From Bacillus sp. FJAT-29790 (lineage in GTDB: Bacteria > Bacillota > Bacilli > Bacillales > Cytobacillaceae), in the NCBI RefSeq assembly GCF_019039215.1, contig NZ_JAHNZZ010000002.1:125869-189868 (forward strand): a stretch of DNA of 64,000 nucleotides, given 5' to 3'. Below are positions 16,471-24,460 of this stretch, piece by piece. The position numbers and the translations under genes were made by a program. The first letter of the stretch is position 1; every line of letters begins with the position of its first letter. A model generated the notes under the pieces. It was given only the letters and a program-made list of their open reading frames with translations. It did not search any database and was not told the DNA's origin.

Positions 16471-17871
16471 ATGAAAAAAGAATATGATGTGGTCGTTATT
16501 GGTGGAGGAACGGGCGGATATGTTGCAGCTATTCGCGCGTCACAATTAGGTTTAACAGCTGCGGTCGTAGAAAAAGGAAAACTTGGCGGAACATGCCTCC
16601 ATGCTGGCTGTATCCCGAGCAAGGCATTATTAAGAAGTGCTGAAGTCTATGCGACGACAAAAAACGCAGAAGCGTTTGGCGTTATTGCCCCGGAGGTTGG
16701 ACTTGACTTCTCTAAAGTACAGGCAAGGAAAGCAGAAATTACAGATCGTTTATTTAAAGGTGTACAACATTTAATGAAAAAAGGAAAAATTGATGTTTAC
16801 GAGGGAAAAGGTAGAATCTTAGAGTCAGAAGATATCGCAGTGGAAATGAACAATGGAGATGGGGAAGTTACCTTAGCACCCCGAAATATTTTGATTGCAA
16901 CAGGATCACGCCCAAGAACACTTCCGGGCTTAGAAGCGGATGCGAAGTATGTGATGACATCGGATGAAGCATTACAAATGGAAGCACTGCCAAATTCGAT
17001 TATTATTGTTGGTGGCGGGGTTATCGGAATGGAATGGGCATCAATGCTCGTTGACTTCGGTGTAGAAGTAACCGTAATTGAATATGCGGATCGAATTTTA
17101 CCAACGGAAGATAAAGATGTGTCAAAAGAAATCCAACGTTTAATGAAGAAAAAAGGTGTAAAAATAGTAACAGGGGCAAAAGTTCTTCCGGAATCATTGG
17201 AAAAAGGCGAGGGTGTTTCGATTAAGGCGGAGCATAAAGGGGAGGAAAAGTCATTTACTGCAGATAAGCTGCTAGTATCCGTCGGCCGATTGGCTAATGT
17301 AGAAGGCGTTGGCCTTGAGAATACGACAGTTGAAGTAGATCGCGGGATTATTAAAGTGAATGAAAACTATCAAACAAATGAACCAAATATATATGCAATC
17401 GGTGATGTCATTGGCGGTTTACAGCTTGCCCATGTTGCTTCACACGAAGGAATCATTGCAATTGAACACATTGCAGGGAATAGTCCAGCAACCCTTGATC
17501 CGACGCTTGTTTCAAAATGTATTTATTGCAGCCCGGAAGTAGCGAGTGTAGGACTAACAGAAGATGAAGCAAAGGAAAAAGGACATGACGTCAAAATAGG
17601 AAAATTCTCATTCCGAGCAATCGGAAAGGCTCTTGTGTTTGGTGAATCTGATGGTTTTGTCAAACTAGTTGTAGAAGAGGAATCTAATAAGCTATTAGGC
17701 GTGCATATGGTTGGACCGCATGTGACCGATATGATAACCGAAGCTGCGCTTGCCCGAGTACTAGATGCAACAGCCATGGATATTGCTAATACGATACATC
17801 CGCACCCAACGTTAGCTGAAGCAATTGGTGAAGCGGCGCTGGCGGTAGACGGGAAGGCAATTCACGCTTAG
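16471..17871 (+). CDS. Dihydrolipoyl dehydrogenase (E3/L protein, LpdV-like)
   Basis: 466 residues; flavoenzyme that reoxidises dihydrolipoyl groups with NAD+. FAD site GGGTGGYVAA at 11-20, redox disulfide Cys42/Cys47 (GGTCLHAGC), NAD site VGGGVIGMEWAS, and the C-terminal HPHPTLAEAIGEA catalytic His/Glu. From memory, the sequence (including GGTCLHxGCIPSKALLRSAEVY and the end DGKAIH) is closest to Bacillus LpdV/BfmBC, the E3 of the branched-chain keto acid complex. There are no bkd genes beside it. The glycine riboswitch upstream points instead to use as the L protein of glycine cleavage. GGGAGGAAAG precedes the ATG. Confidence 0.92.
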   Translation: MKKEYDVVVIGGGTGGYVAAIRASQLGLTAAVVEKGKLGGTCLHAGCIPSKALLRSAEVYATTKNAEAFGVIAPEVGLDFSKVQARKAEITDRLFKGVQHLMKKGKIDVYEGKGRILESEDIAVEMNNGDGEVTLAPRNILIATGSRPRTLPGLEADAKYVMTSDEALQMEALPNSIIIVGGGVIGMEWASMLVDFGVEVTVIEYADRILPTEDKDVSKEIQRLMKKKGVKIVTGAKVLPESLEKGEGVSIKAEHKGEEKSFTADKLLVSVGRLANVEGVGLENTTVEVDRGIIKVNENYQTNEPNIYAIGDVIGGLQLAHVASHEGIIAIEHIAGNSPATLDPTLVSKCIYCSPEVASVGLTEDEAKEKGHDVKIGKFSFRAIGKALVFGESDGFVKLVVEEESNKLLGVHMVGPHVTDMITEAALARVLDATAMDIANTIHPHPTLAEAIGEAALAVDGKAIHA

Positions 17872-17966
17872 ATACAGGTGTTACCCGATTTTTGGAGCAT
17901 TTTGTTGAAAAGAGCTAGCGGGGATGCGAGTTATTATAACAGCAAAATTGAAGGGAGCTGAAAAAA

Positions 17967-18092
17967 ATGAAAAGGAAAAAATTATCTTTTGCTGAGTTAA
18001 TTAGAAGAAACAAAGAAGAGCTTCTAAGAGATAGGGCTCAACTCGAAAAAATTGAAAAACGTCTTGATGAAAGATATGAGAAGGCTAAATAA
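17967..18092 (+). CDS. FbpB-like small basic protein
   Basis: 41 residues, beginning MKRKKLSFAELIRRNKEE and ending in a K/E/R-rich helix with IEKRLDERYEKAK. The pattern (basic start, LSFxELxxxNKEELLxD, IEKRLxE) fits the Fur-regulated basic protein FbpB family (PF13040), putative RNA chaperones for iron-sparing small RNAs. AGGGAG lies 8-9 bp before ATG 17967. I see no convincing Fur box upstream, so iron control is not shown here. Confidence 0.72.
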   Translation: MKRKKLSFAELIRRNKEELLRDRAQLEKIEKRLDERYEKAK

Positions 18093-18125
18093 GGATGCAC
18101 ATGAAATAGAAGAGCACATATGATT

Positions 18126-18157
18126 AGAGGTTAACCCCATTTGGTTGGCCTCTTTTG
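18126..18157 (+). terminator. Terminator after the FbpB-like gene
   Basis: Eleven-pair stem (18126-18136 with 18143-18153, two G-T pairs), 6-nt loop, short T-run. Confidence 0.65.
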
Positions 18158-18220
18158 TATGCCTGCCTAATTTGTAATTAGAACTTCAGCAAAATAATAG
18201 GATAAACTTGCGATAGAAAT

Positions 18221-18337
18221 GTGGTTCAATTAGATGAAGAGTATTGGTTAAACAAAACGGATCAATTTATCTTTGTTTTTTTGAATTTTATTTTTGTTCT
18301 TTCAACATTTTTATTGATATACTATCGTTTTGCGTAG
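18221..18337 (+). CDS. Possible 38-residue single-TM protein
   Basis: A GTG-initiated frame, read from nucleotides as MVQLDEEYWLNKTDQF followed by a ~20-residue hydrophobic helix and YYRFA. The acidic start, single helix and basic end look protein-like, and a strong terminator follows at 18382. The ribosome site is weak, so this stays tentative. Confidence 0.3.
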   Translation: MVQLDEEYWLNKTDQFIFVFLNFIFVLSTFLLIYYRFA

Positions 18338-18381
18338 GAATTTGGACTGGAAAGAAAGATTCCCGAAAGAAATACAAACAT

Positions 18382-18415
18382 AGCTTTCAATCAAACGCTT
18401 TGATTGAAAGCTTTT
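18382..18415 (+). terminator. Strong terminator hairpin
   Basis: Perfect 14-bp stem AGCTTTCAATCAAA (18382-18395) with 18399-18412 and a 3-nt loop, followed by TTTT (counting the stem end). It ends whatever is transcribed over 18160-18380. Confidence 0.75.
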
Positions 18416-18467
18416 GAGTGTTTAGGATTTTTTAGAAACCGTTTAAAGTCATGTTAAAGTAATACAT

Positions 18468-18484
18468 CGCCGTCACCGACGGCG
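18468..18484 (+). other. GC-rich hairpin before a small membrane gene
   Basis: CGCCGTC (18468-18474) pairs with GACGGCG (18478-18484) over a 3-nt loop, ending 8 bp before the purine-rich ribosome region of the gene at 18510. It stands out in AT-rich DNA and may affect mRNA stability or initiation. Confidence 0.5.
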
Positions 18485-18509
18485 GTCTAGCTGAAAGGAA
18501 ATTAAGGAA

Positions 18510-18692
18510 ATGAAAAAGTTAACATTTGTAATTCCAATTATGATCCTTGTAGCATTTATTGCAATGTGGATGCTTAAGAAGGATTACTCAGAAATTGACC
18601 TTGCAACAAGAATGATTATTGCAGCAGGTGCTTCTATTCTATCAGGGGTAATCTCGTTTTTTTTAATCGGTGCAGATAAAGGGAGAAATTAG
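18510..18692 (+). CDS. Small two-TM membrane protein
   Basis: 60 residues with helices at about 4-22 and 36-54, joined by a polar stretch KKDYSEIDLATR. AAGGAAATTAAGGAA precedes ATG 18510. No family recognised. It has its own leader hairpin and no co-transcribed neighbour. Confidence 0.65.
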   Translation: MKKLTFVIPIMILVAFIAMWMLKKDYSEIDLATRMIIAAGASILSGVISFFLIGADKGRN

Positions 18693-18788
18693 AGTAAAGG
18701 AACGCCTTACATTTTTGCGAACGTCTATACTCTAAAAATAAGATTGTTTATTCGTACAAGGTAATTTGCAAAGAGTAAGCGCAATTGT

Positions 18789-18817
18789 TTGACAATTCTT
18801 CGGACTTGTTCTAATGA
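18789..18817 (+). promoter_or_regulatory. Putative promoter for the structured leader and BenE-like permease
   Basis: TTGACA (18789-18794), 17-bp spacer, TAATGA (18812-18817); the -10 is one to two bases off consensus. Transcription would start just before the structured repeat copy A. Confidence 0.5.
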
Positions 18818-18832
18818 TTATAGTAATTAATT

Positions 18833-19025
18833 TAACTTTATTCAGCAGAAGTCTCTTAGCGATATAAGTGGCAAGATGAATGTAAACAGGTAACCAATTC
18901 ATTGGGGATTCAAACCCCGGCTGAATAAAGTTAAGCCTCCGGCGGAAGCCTCAGATTTTTAATGAAATTTATCGAGTAAGTAAGGTAAAAATCAGGGCGC
19001 AAATACGCCAAGGCGAATTTGATTA
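18833..19025 (+). repeat. Structured 190-bp repeat R2, copy A (possible RNA leader)
   Basis: Domain 1 is closed by 13-bp arms AACTTTATTCAGC (18834-18846) and GCTGAATAAAGTT (18920-18932). It contains GGGGATTCAAACCCC (18904-18918), which mimics a tRNA T arm. Domain 2 carries GCCTCCGGCGG, a long GATTTTTA/TAAAAATC pair, and CAAATACGCC/GGCGAATTTG. Copy B at 41790 keeps these pairings with changes. It ends ~10 bp before the ribosome site of the BenE-like gene. Confidence 0.7.
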
Positions 19026-19050
19026 GAGCAGAAGTTTAGAGGTGTGTTAT

Positions 19051-20277
19051 ATGGGATTGCCAGACAAATATGAACCAAGTGATTTTTCACAAGAAAAGAA
19101 ATTGAAACGGGCCGGCTTTTTTCGAGATATGACTAGTCAGAACGTCTCCTCTGGACTGATTTCTAGTACCTTGGTCATGACGGGTCCAGCCATTATTATT
19201 TTACAAGCAGCCTCTGCTGGTGGATTTACGGATCAGCAGACGATCAATTGGATGTTTGCTGTCTATTTCTTTGGCGGAATTTTTGGAATTCTGATGCCGT
19301 TGCTGTTTCGAATTCCGATTACCGGTGGGCATTCGATTACCGGTGTGGCCTTTTTAGCAACGGTTACTGCCCAATTTACATACCCGCAGCTGATTGGCGG
19401 ATATGTCATGTCAGGACTACTAATTTTGTTAGTCGGGATGTCCGGCCTTTTTACAAAAATTATTAAATGGGTGCCAAAAGAGGTTATTGCTGCGATGCTG
19501 GGCGGATTAGTTGCTGGCTATGTTGTTCAATTGGTGTCTGCTGTTAAAGTGCTGCCGATAGTTGGCGTTGCTGCCGTCGTCAGTTTCTTCATTTGCACGA
19601 AATATATGAAGCGGCTTCCCCCGGTCATGGTGGCTGTTGTCGTTGCTTTCATTGCCTTGTTTCTAACACAGGATTTGGTCCCAGCTAAGGGAATTCCATT
19701 TTTCTTACCAACTTTACAAATGCCTGAATTCACCTTGATGGGCCTGCTGACACTTGCTCTCCCACTTGCGATGCTAATATTAAGCAATGACGCGGCACCA
19801 GGAATAGGAGCATTAGAAAGCTCTAATTTTAAGCCGCCGATTCGGAAAATCATTTCCTGGAGTGGTGTTTTTTCCGTTATTGCTAGCTTTTTTGGCGGAC
19901 AAAGCGCCAATATTGCCGGTATGATGACAGCGATCTGTTCTGGTCCGGATTCCGGACCTAGATCTAAGCGGTATATGGCATCAGTAGTTTCTGGCATCGT
20001 GATCTTATTATTTGGTATTTTTGCTTGGAAGATTGTACCTTTCATTCAATCGCTGCCACAGGCATTTGTTTCCATGCTAGCAGGTTTTGCACTGATTGCG
20101 GTATTGCATTCCAGTTTGCAGATGGGCTTTTCCGGAAACCGCTATCGATTAAGCGCACTAACTGCTTTTATTGTTACCATGTCAAATGTGTCATTCCTGC
20201 ATATCAGCGCGCCGGTATGGGGGCTTGTCTTCGGTGCAGTCGTGGCACGGGTGATTGAGAATAAGGATGTTGGTTAA
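19051..20277 (+). CDS. BenE/YdcO-family benzoate-type transporter
   Basis: 408 residues, about 12 hydrophobic segments. Family BenE (PF03594): the helices around FAVYFFGGIFGILMPLLFRI and GGHSITGVAFLATVTAQF are characteristic, as is the NDAAPGIGALES segment near residue 250. Members import benzoate or related aromatic acids with protons, or purine-like compounds by distant relation to NCS2. ATG 19051 follows AGAGGTG; an in-frame GTG at 19042 overlaps the ribosome site. No aromatic catabolism genes lie nearby, so the substrate is open. Confidence 0.8.
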   Translation: MGLPDKYEPSDFSQEKKLKRAGFFRDMTSQNVSSGLISSTLVMTGPAIIILQAASAGGFTDQQTINWMFAVYFFGGIFGILMPLLFRIPITGGHSITGVAFLATVTAQFTYPQLIGGYVMSGLLILLVGMSGLFTKIIKWVPKEVIAAMLGGLVAGYVVQLVSAVKVLPIVGVAAVVSFFICTKYMKRLPPVMVAVVVAFIALFLTQDLVPAKGIPFFLPTLQMPEFTLMGLLTLALPLAMLILSNDAAPGIGALESSNFKPPIRKIISWSGVFSVIASFFGGQSANIAGMMTAICSGPDSGPRSKRYMASVVSGIVILLFGIFAWKIVPFIQSLPQAFVSMLAGFALIAVLHSSLQMGFSGNRYRLSALTAFIVTMSNVSFLHISAPVWGLVFGAVVARVIENKDVG

Positions 20278-20453
20278 GTTTTGAGTGCCAGTCAATGCAT
20301 ATGAGTTTTGTTGGTTGGCAAAGTGCACGGTCCAGTTTTGCGTCTTTTTACGGGGAAACGTGAAAAAAACACGACCATCTTTTTCATTAAAGAGAATATC
20401 TAGCCTCATTTCAAAATAAGATGAACTATCTTCTGTGGAATGAGGTGATAGAA

Positions 20454-20852
20454 TTGAACAAAGATGTAGGTTCCTTGGTTACAAAGGAGATGCTAGCACA
20501 TTACATTGAATTAAACCGTAAGAAAAAGGGAATTGAAACGCAATTGGATGAGTTGAAAAAGGTTATTAATCTTTATTTTGATATGTCAGTTGGTCATAAT
20601 GTTAGAGGGGAAATTACCCTTAGTGATTACAAATTACAAAGACAAGTTAGGAAAATAGAAAAGTATGAACAAGAAGAAACAGTTAAAAGGTTAGAAGAAT
20701 TAAATCTGATGGACCTTATTCAAAAAAGGCCTGATGAGAGAAAAATAAAATCAGCTTTAGATCTAGGATTATTAAAGGACGAAGATTTAGCAGGTTGTAG
20801 GATTATTAACACTTCACAGGCGATTTATGTAAAACATTTAGATTCTAAATAA
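20454..20852 (+). CDS. Hypothetical helical protein
   Basis: 132 residues from TTG 20454, placed 4 bp after GAGGTGATA. The first ~35 residues form a likely coiled coil (NRKKKGIETQLDELKKVIN). The middle is charged, and a C-terminal segment ends INTSQAIYVKHL. It has the look of a small phage or plasmid protein, but I recognise no family. It sits at the edge of a fossil-rich zone. Confidence 0.55.
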   Translation: MNKDVGSLVTKEMLAHYIELNRKKKGIETQLDELKKVINLYFDMSVGHNVRGEITLSDYKLQRQVRKIEKYEQEETVKRLEELNLMDLIQKRPDERKIKSALDLGLLKDEDLAGCRIINTSQAIYVKHLDSK

Positions 20853-20863
20853 GCTAATTAGGC

Positions 20864-20970
20864 GCCGGTCAAGTGAGGGAAATTGCAGTAAATACGGCTT
20901 CATCCGCTGAAGAGACGAGTGCAACTACCGAGATACAGCTTGAGGCATTCGAACAGATATCCGTTATCAT
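20864..20970 (+). pseudogene. Fragment of a methyl-accepting chemotaxis protein
   Basis: Translation VREIAVNTASSAEETSATTE, then IQLEAFEQIS, matches the methylation-helix pattern of MCP signalling domains (S-A-E-E-T-S-A-x-T-E-x-Q). Only ~35 codons remain before the frame drifts into unrelated sequence, with no upstream sensory part. A decayed remnant. Confidence 0.5.
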
Positions 20971-21027
20971 CCAATATCCCAGAGGAAACACACAGAAATA
21001 CCTAAAAGTTTCAACATGTAATTATAA

Positions 21028-21187
21028 GGCTCTTTACTTAAACTTTGTTGCTTATGAATCGAATAACCATGCTCTAAGACAAACTTTTTGTAAATTAATT
21101 TGAATGGTTTGAAGAAAGACGCCGGGAAGCCAATATGAATACGTTGGCTGAGCATGTACCAAAACAACAATCAATGCGAAAACGGCC
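21028..21187 (+). repeat. R1-related element with a different core
   Basis: Left end GGCTCTTTACTTAAAC..TTGTTGC, right end AACAACAATCAATGCG..ACGGCC, about 160 bp. Flanks AATTATAA (21020-21027) and AATTATTA (21188-21195) form an 8-bp duplication with one change. The interior lacks the GC-rich core of copies a-d but shares CATG(C/T)TCTAAGAC with the partial copy at 59892. Confidence 0.65.
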
Positions 21188-21208
21188 AATTATTATCATA
21201 ATGATTAG

Positions 21209-21252
21209 GTTCAGTCCTCACCACGCTAAAGTAGTGGGGACTGACCTTTTTT
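21209..21252. terminator. Terminator-like hairpin
   Basis: TTCAGTCCTCACCAC pairs with GTAGTGGGGACTGACC with G-T pairs, then six T. No intact gene precedes it, so it is probably left over from a lost gene. Confidence 0.5.
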
Positions 21253-21349
21253 AGTTAGCCTAATAAGGAAGCAGAGCTATAGAAGCAATCCGTATGATTT
21301 TCAGATAAAGCTCACCTTGTTTTAACATCCATTACTCGTTTCCTAGTAT

Positions 21350-21510
21350 TTAATGCTTCATTCCATCAGCAAATACCTCAAAATCAAGCTTTTCATAATA
21401 TGGAGTATTTTTCTCTTCGCTAAACAATTGAAGATGTAATTTCTCTTCACTGCTTTTCTTCAATAACCTTCAAACAATTTTGCTTCCTATTCCTTTATTT
21501 CATAAAAACT
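21350..21510 (-). pseudogene. C-terminal fragment of a GNAT acetyltransferase
   Basis: On the minus strand the frame reads GIGSKIV, stop, RLLKKSSEEKLHLQLFSEEK, then NTPYYEKLDFEVFADGMKH and stop. GIGSKIV plus LFSEEKNTPYYEKLGF is the acetyl-CoA-binding loop and terminal strand of GNAT enzymes. The internal stop and missing N-terminal part make it a pseudogene. Confidence 0.65.
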
Positions 21511-21574
21511 TAACGACAAAAATGGACACCCGCCGAACAAGGCTATGTCTTTTTCATATGTGCAAAATTATTGG

Positions 21575-21606
21575 TTTTGTCTTTCCTTGGTGCCTGAAAC
21601 CTTTTT
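21575..21606 (+). repeat. Repeat R3, divergent copy
   Basis: TTTTGTCTTTCCTTGGTGCC then TGAAACC, one base off the GGTGCCTGACACC core seen at 33851, 37908 and 50895. The rest of 21610-21730 shows nothing supported. Confidence 0.5.
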
Positions 21607-21733
21607 TAGAAACCAATGGGGGGACGCTCTTTCTAGTCTTTTCCCAATGTCAATAATTTAGCTCCTGTTTTCTCTTTATTAATTATTTGAAAAACGATAG
21701 ATGCGACAATAGTACTATTTACTAGGTAATTAG

Positions 21734-21761
21734 TTGACATTCCAACGCAATGGAATAAGAT
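21734..21761 (+). promoter_or_regulatory. Promoter with a dyad in its spacer
   Basis: TTGACA (21734-21739), 16-bp spacer, TAAGAT (21756-21761). ATTCCA (21739-21744) and TGGAAT (21751-21756) form a dyad between the two hexamers, a layout that suits a repressor or a MerR-like activator. It lies 265 bp before the next gene; 21770-22010 has no ORF. Confidence 0.45.
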
Positions 21762-22025
21762 TAAATTAATGTAGATTTTTGTCTCTTTTTATCTCTTTTT
21801 ATCGTAGATTAACAGTTAGTAAGCCTCAAATTCATGGGGACAAGGGATTAAAAAAGCCGAAGTAGGGGACGAAATTCTGTGAATTCCGAAATAAGGACTA
21901 AATTATTATTGATAATTTTTATGGAGACGTCTTCACTTCTACACTGATGGAAGTTTCACTTTCTCATTTTATACAAAATTTTAGTGCTTGAGGAATATTC
22001 ATAATTATTGAAAAGAGGTGGGTTT

Positions 22026-22799
22026 ATGATGAAGGATAAAAAAAATAGACCAACAAGCTGGTTTAAAGGTGTCTTATCTAATCGTAATGAATCAGAACAT
22101 TTACATAATCATAGGGAAGAACTAATCTTGGAAAACGATGATAATGAAGAAGTACATAGTAGTATTGATGAAGGATTAGAAAAAGATTCATTAAATGACT
22201 CTATGAAAAACAATTTGCTATTCTTCAAGGAAAATCAAGATAAAGTTTCCTTAGATATAGTTGTTGCTGTTGAAAATTTATTGAATGATCGACAATTAGT
22301 TCTTTATAAAACAAATGGGCTAGAAGAACAATTGCAAAATGCTAATGAAACGATTATGCGTTTAAAAAATGAACTAACCAAAAAAGAACAAATGATTCTC
22401 GAAAAGGATAAAGAAATGAGAGCTTTAGAGGGGCAACTTACGAGTAAACAAATGAATTACGATCAGGTCCTAGAGGATTATAAAGACTACCAAAATACTT
22501 CTAATAATAGTTTTGAAAACTTAAAATATCAACTAGAAAAAGAAGTGAGTAAATACAGCAAACTTGATGAAGAATTTACTAAGTTTAAATACCAAAACAT
22601 ACAAAAAATAAAAGAGCTTGAGGATCAAATAAGAAACTTAGAAGTTGAAAATCATAATATTTCTAAGCAATATGAAGATATTTTTGAAGAGAAATCACAA
22701 TTAGTGGAAACAATTAATGATTTCACAGATAGAATGTCTTTCTCATTTTCTCAAGTAGATAAATCTAAATCGAATGTTCCTCCTACTTCATCTAAATAA
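22026..22799 (+). CDS. Cytoplasmic coiled-coil protein
   Basis: 257 residues from ATG 22026, 5 bp after GAGGTGG. The acidic N-terminal ~70 residues are followed by long heptad-rich helices (about 70-230) and a Ser/Pro-rich tail. No signal peptide or TM segment. Composition is K/E/N-rich and lower in GC than the neighbours on either side, suggesting transfer. It sits 60 bp ahead of the deacetylase gene with no terminator between, so the two are probably co-expressed. Function not recognised; a scaffold or length-setting protein for the membrane enzyme is only a guess. Confidence 0.7.
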   Translation: MMKDKKNRPTSWFKGVLSNRNESEHLHNHREELILENDDNEEVHSSIDEGLEKDSLNDSMKNNLLFFKENQDKVSLDIVVAVENLLNDRQLVLYKTNGLEEQLQNANETIMRLKNELTKKEQMILEKDKEMRALEGQLTSKQMNYDQVLEDYKDYQNTSNNSFENLKYQLEKEVSKYSKLDEEFTKFKYQNIQKIKELEDQIRNLEVENHNISKQYEDIFEEKSQLVETINDFTDRMSFSFSQVDKSKSNVPPTSSK

Positions 22800-22859
22800 T
22801 TAATAGAGATTAAACCTCAATATTTAGAACTCAAAAGAGATAAGGAGGGAATTTAAGCG

Positions 22860-24110
22860 TTGTATTCTCAAAAACTACTAGAATTCTTATATATTGAAAA
22901 TACAATTGAGACAGCACATATCATCGTTAATCTAAAATTAGGGCAGGATGAAATTCAATTAAGGTGGGAAATAGATCAATATACAGCGAATCATCTTAAA
23001 ATGCTAGAAAAGCAAGATGAAAACTGCAAATATAGATTATCACTCCGAAGTTTTTGGGATTCCACATTAGATCAATATTATTGTTGCTTGACAAAAACTT
23101 ATCGAAACCAAAGTGAAAAATTACACTTTCATTGCTCCGAAACATTCATAGCGTGCTTAAAGTCTATTAAAAACATAGATAACTTAAGTGATTTAACGGC
23201 ATTGCAGCACCCATTCATTACAATACTTCCTAATGAATGTATCTTTACGAATGATGAAGAAGCAAAACCTACATATAAATCTCGAATAGTAGTTGCAATG
23301 ACAAGCATTGTAGCCATTCTCTTTTTGGGGTTTTCTGGCCATTCATATATTATTGAAACGGTATTTGCAGAGAAATCTCCGTTAACCTCTTTAGATTTAA
23401 AGGGCTCAGTCGTAGAGTTTGAAAGTGAGCAAACAAAGATGCAACTAAATCATGAAATCAACGAACTGTTGCCGGTATCTGGAAATATTGAGAATAGTGT
23501 TGAATCAATAATTGAGCCACCTATTCCTCATGTCAAAATGGATGAGCTACTTACATACAGCATTGAAAAAGGTTCAGTTGCTCTTACATTTGATGATGGG
23601 CCTTCTAAATATACAAAAGAAATTGTAGATATTTTAATCAAGTATAACGTGGGAGGAACATTTTTTTTCATTGGACATAATGTGAAAAAACATCCTAACA
23701 TTGTACAGTACGTAGACGCCAATAATTTCTCAATTGGAAATCACTCAATGTCCCATAAGGAGTTTACTAAACTATCTAATGAGAAAAAAAGACTTGAATT
23801 AATCGAAACCAATCAATTAATTGAACAGATAATTAATGCTCCTGTTGTCCTCTTTAGACCACCTTATGGGTCAAAAGACCAATCAACAATTGATTTGACT
23901 AGGAACAATAATATGAAAATGGTCTTGTGGAATAAGGATACAGAAGATTGGAGATCACAGAATTCAGACAAGATTATGAACTCTATCGCCAGTTCCAAAT
24001 CATCGGGAACGATTATCCTCTTACACGAATCACAAGCAGTTGTAGATACGTTACCGAAAATTATTGAATACTTACAGAATCAAGATTTACAACTAGTGAG
24101 TTTAAAATAA
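22860..24110 (+). CDS. Membrane-anchored NodB-family polysaccharide deacetylase with novel N-terminal domain
   Basis: 416 residues from TTG 22860 (AAGGAGGG upstream). Residues 1-140 are a Cys- and His-containing domain I do not recognise, on the cytoplasmic side. One TM segment lies at about 143-162, then a ~70-residue linker. A complete NodB domain follows: TFDDGP near 242 (catalytic base and metal Asp), NHSMSH near 294 (metal His pair), RPPYG, DTEDW, and LLHE with the catalytic His. Such enzymes remove acetyl groups from peptidoglycan or surface polysaccharide outside the cell. The cytoplasmic N-terminal domain sets it apart from PgdA/PdaA types. Confidence 0.85.
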   Translation: MYSQKLLEFLYIENTIETAHIIVNLKLGQDEIQLRWEIDQYTANHLKMLEKQDENCKYRLSLRSFWDSTLDQYYCCLTKTYRNQSEKLHFHCSETFIACLKSIKNIDNLSDLTALQHPFITILPNECIFTNDEEAKPTYKSRIVVAMTSIVAILFLGFSGHSYIIETVFAEKSPLTSLDLKGSVVEFESEQTKMQLNHEINELLPVSGNIENSVESIIEPPIPHVKMDELLTYSIEKGSVALTFDDGPSKYTKEIVDILIKYNVGGTFFFIGHNVKKHPNIVQYVDANNFSIGNHSMSHKEFTKLSNEKKRLELIETNQLIEQIINAPVVLFRPPYGSKDQSTIDLTRNNNMKMVLWNKDTEDWRSQNSDKIMNSIASSKSSGTIILLHESQAVVDTLPKIIEYLQNQDLQLVSLK

Positions 24111-24250
24111 TAAATTTCCAACAATAGGGTATACCCATTAATCTAAAAATGTGTGTCTCTCTTTACGTTACAACGATAATGTAGTTGGGGCATCATTTAT
24201 ACATCTACAGTGGAATTAAAAAAATAAGGTTTTCAATAGACTAGACAAGG

Positions 24251-24280
24251 GCGAATGGGTTAAAACCTATCGCTTTTTTC
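24251..24280 (+). terminator. Terminator after the deacetylase gene
   Basis: GCGA-TGGGTT pairs with AACCTA-TCGC (one bulged A), then TTTTTT. It lies 140 bp after the stop. The rest of 24111-24460 holds no convincing gene. Confidence 0.65.
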
Positions 24281-24460
24281 TATGCCTTCCCAGGGAGGTA
24301 CTATACACCTTCCTAGTTCTTGATATAAGTCAATGTTATTCACGTTGTTTCTGTTATATTTTACTCAATCTCCCAAAGTTAACGAGGTGAAGTAAATGAA
24401 ATGTGGTCATATTCACACTTTTTATCAATTATTTAGTATGAATTCCACTTACCAATTTAA

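Noticed and set aside
18904-18918. tRNA gene suggested by the T-arm-like sequence
   Set aside because: No D arm, anticodon arm or acceptor stem fits around it; it is one hairpin of a repeated element, with the same at 41858.
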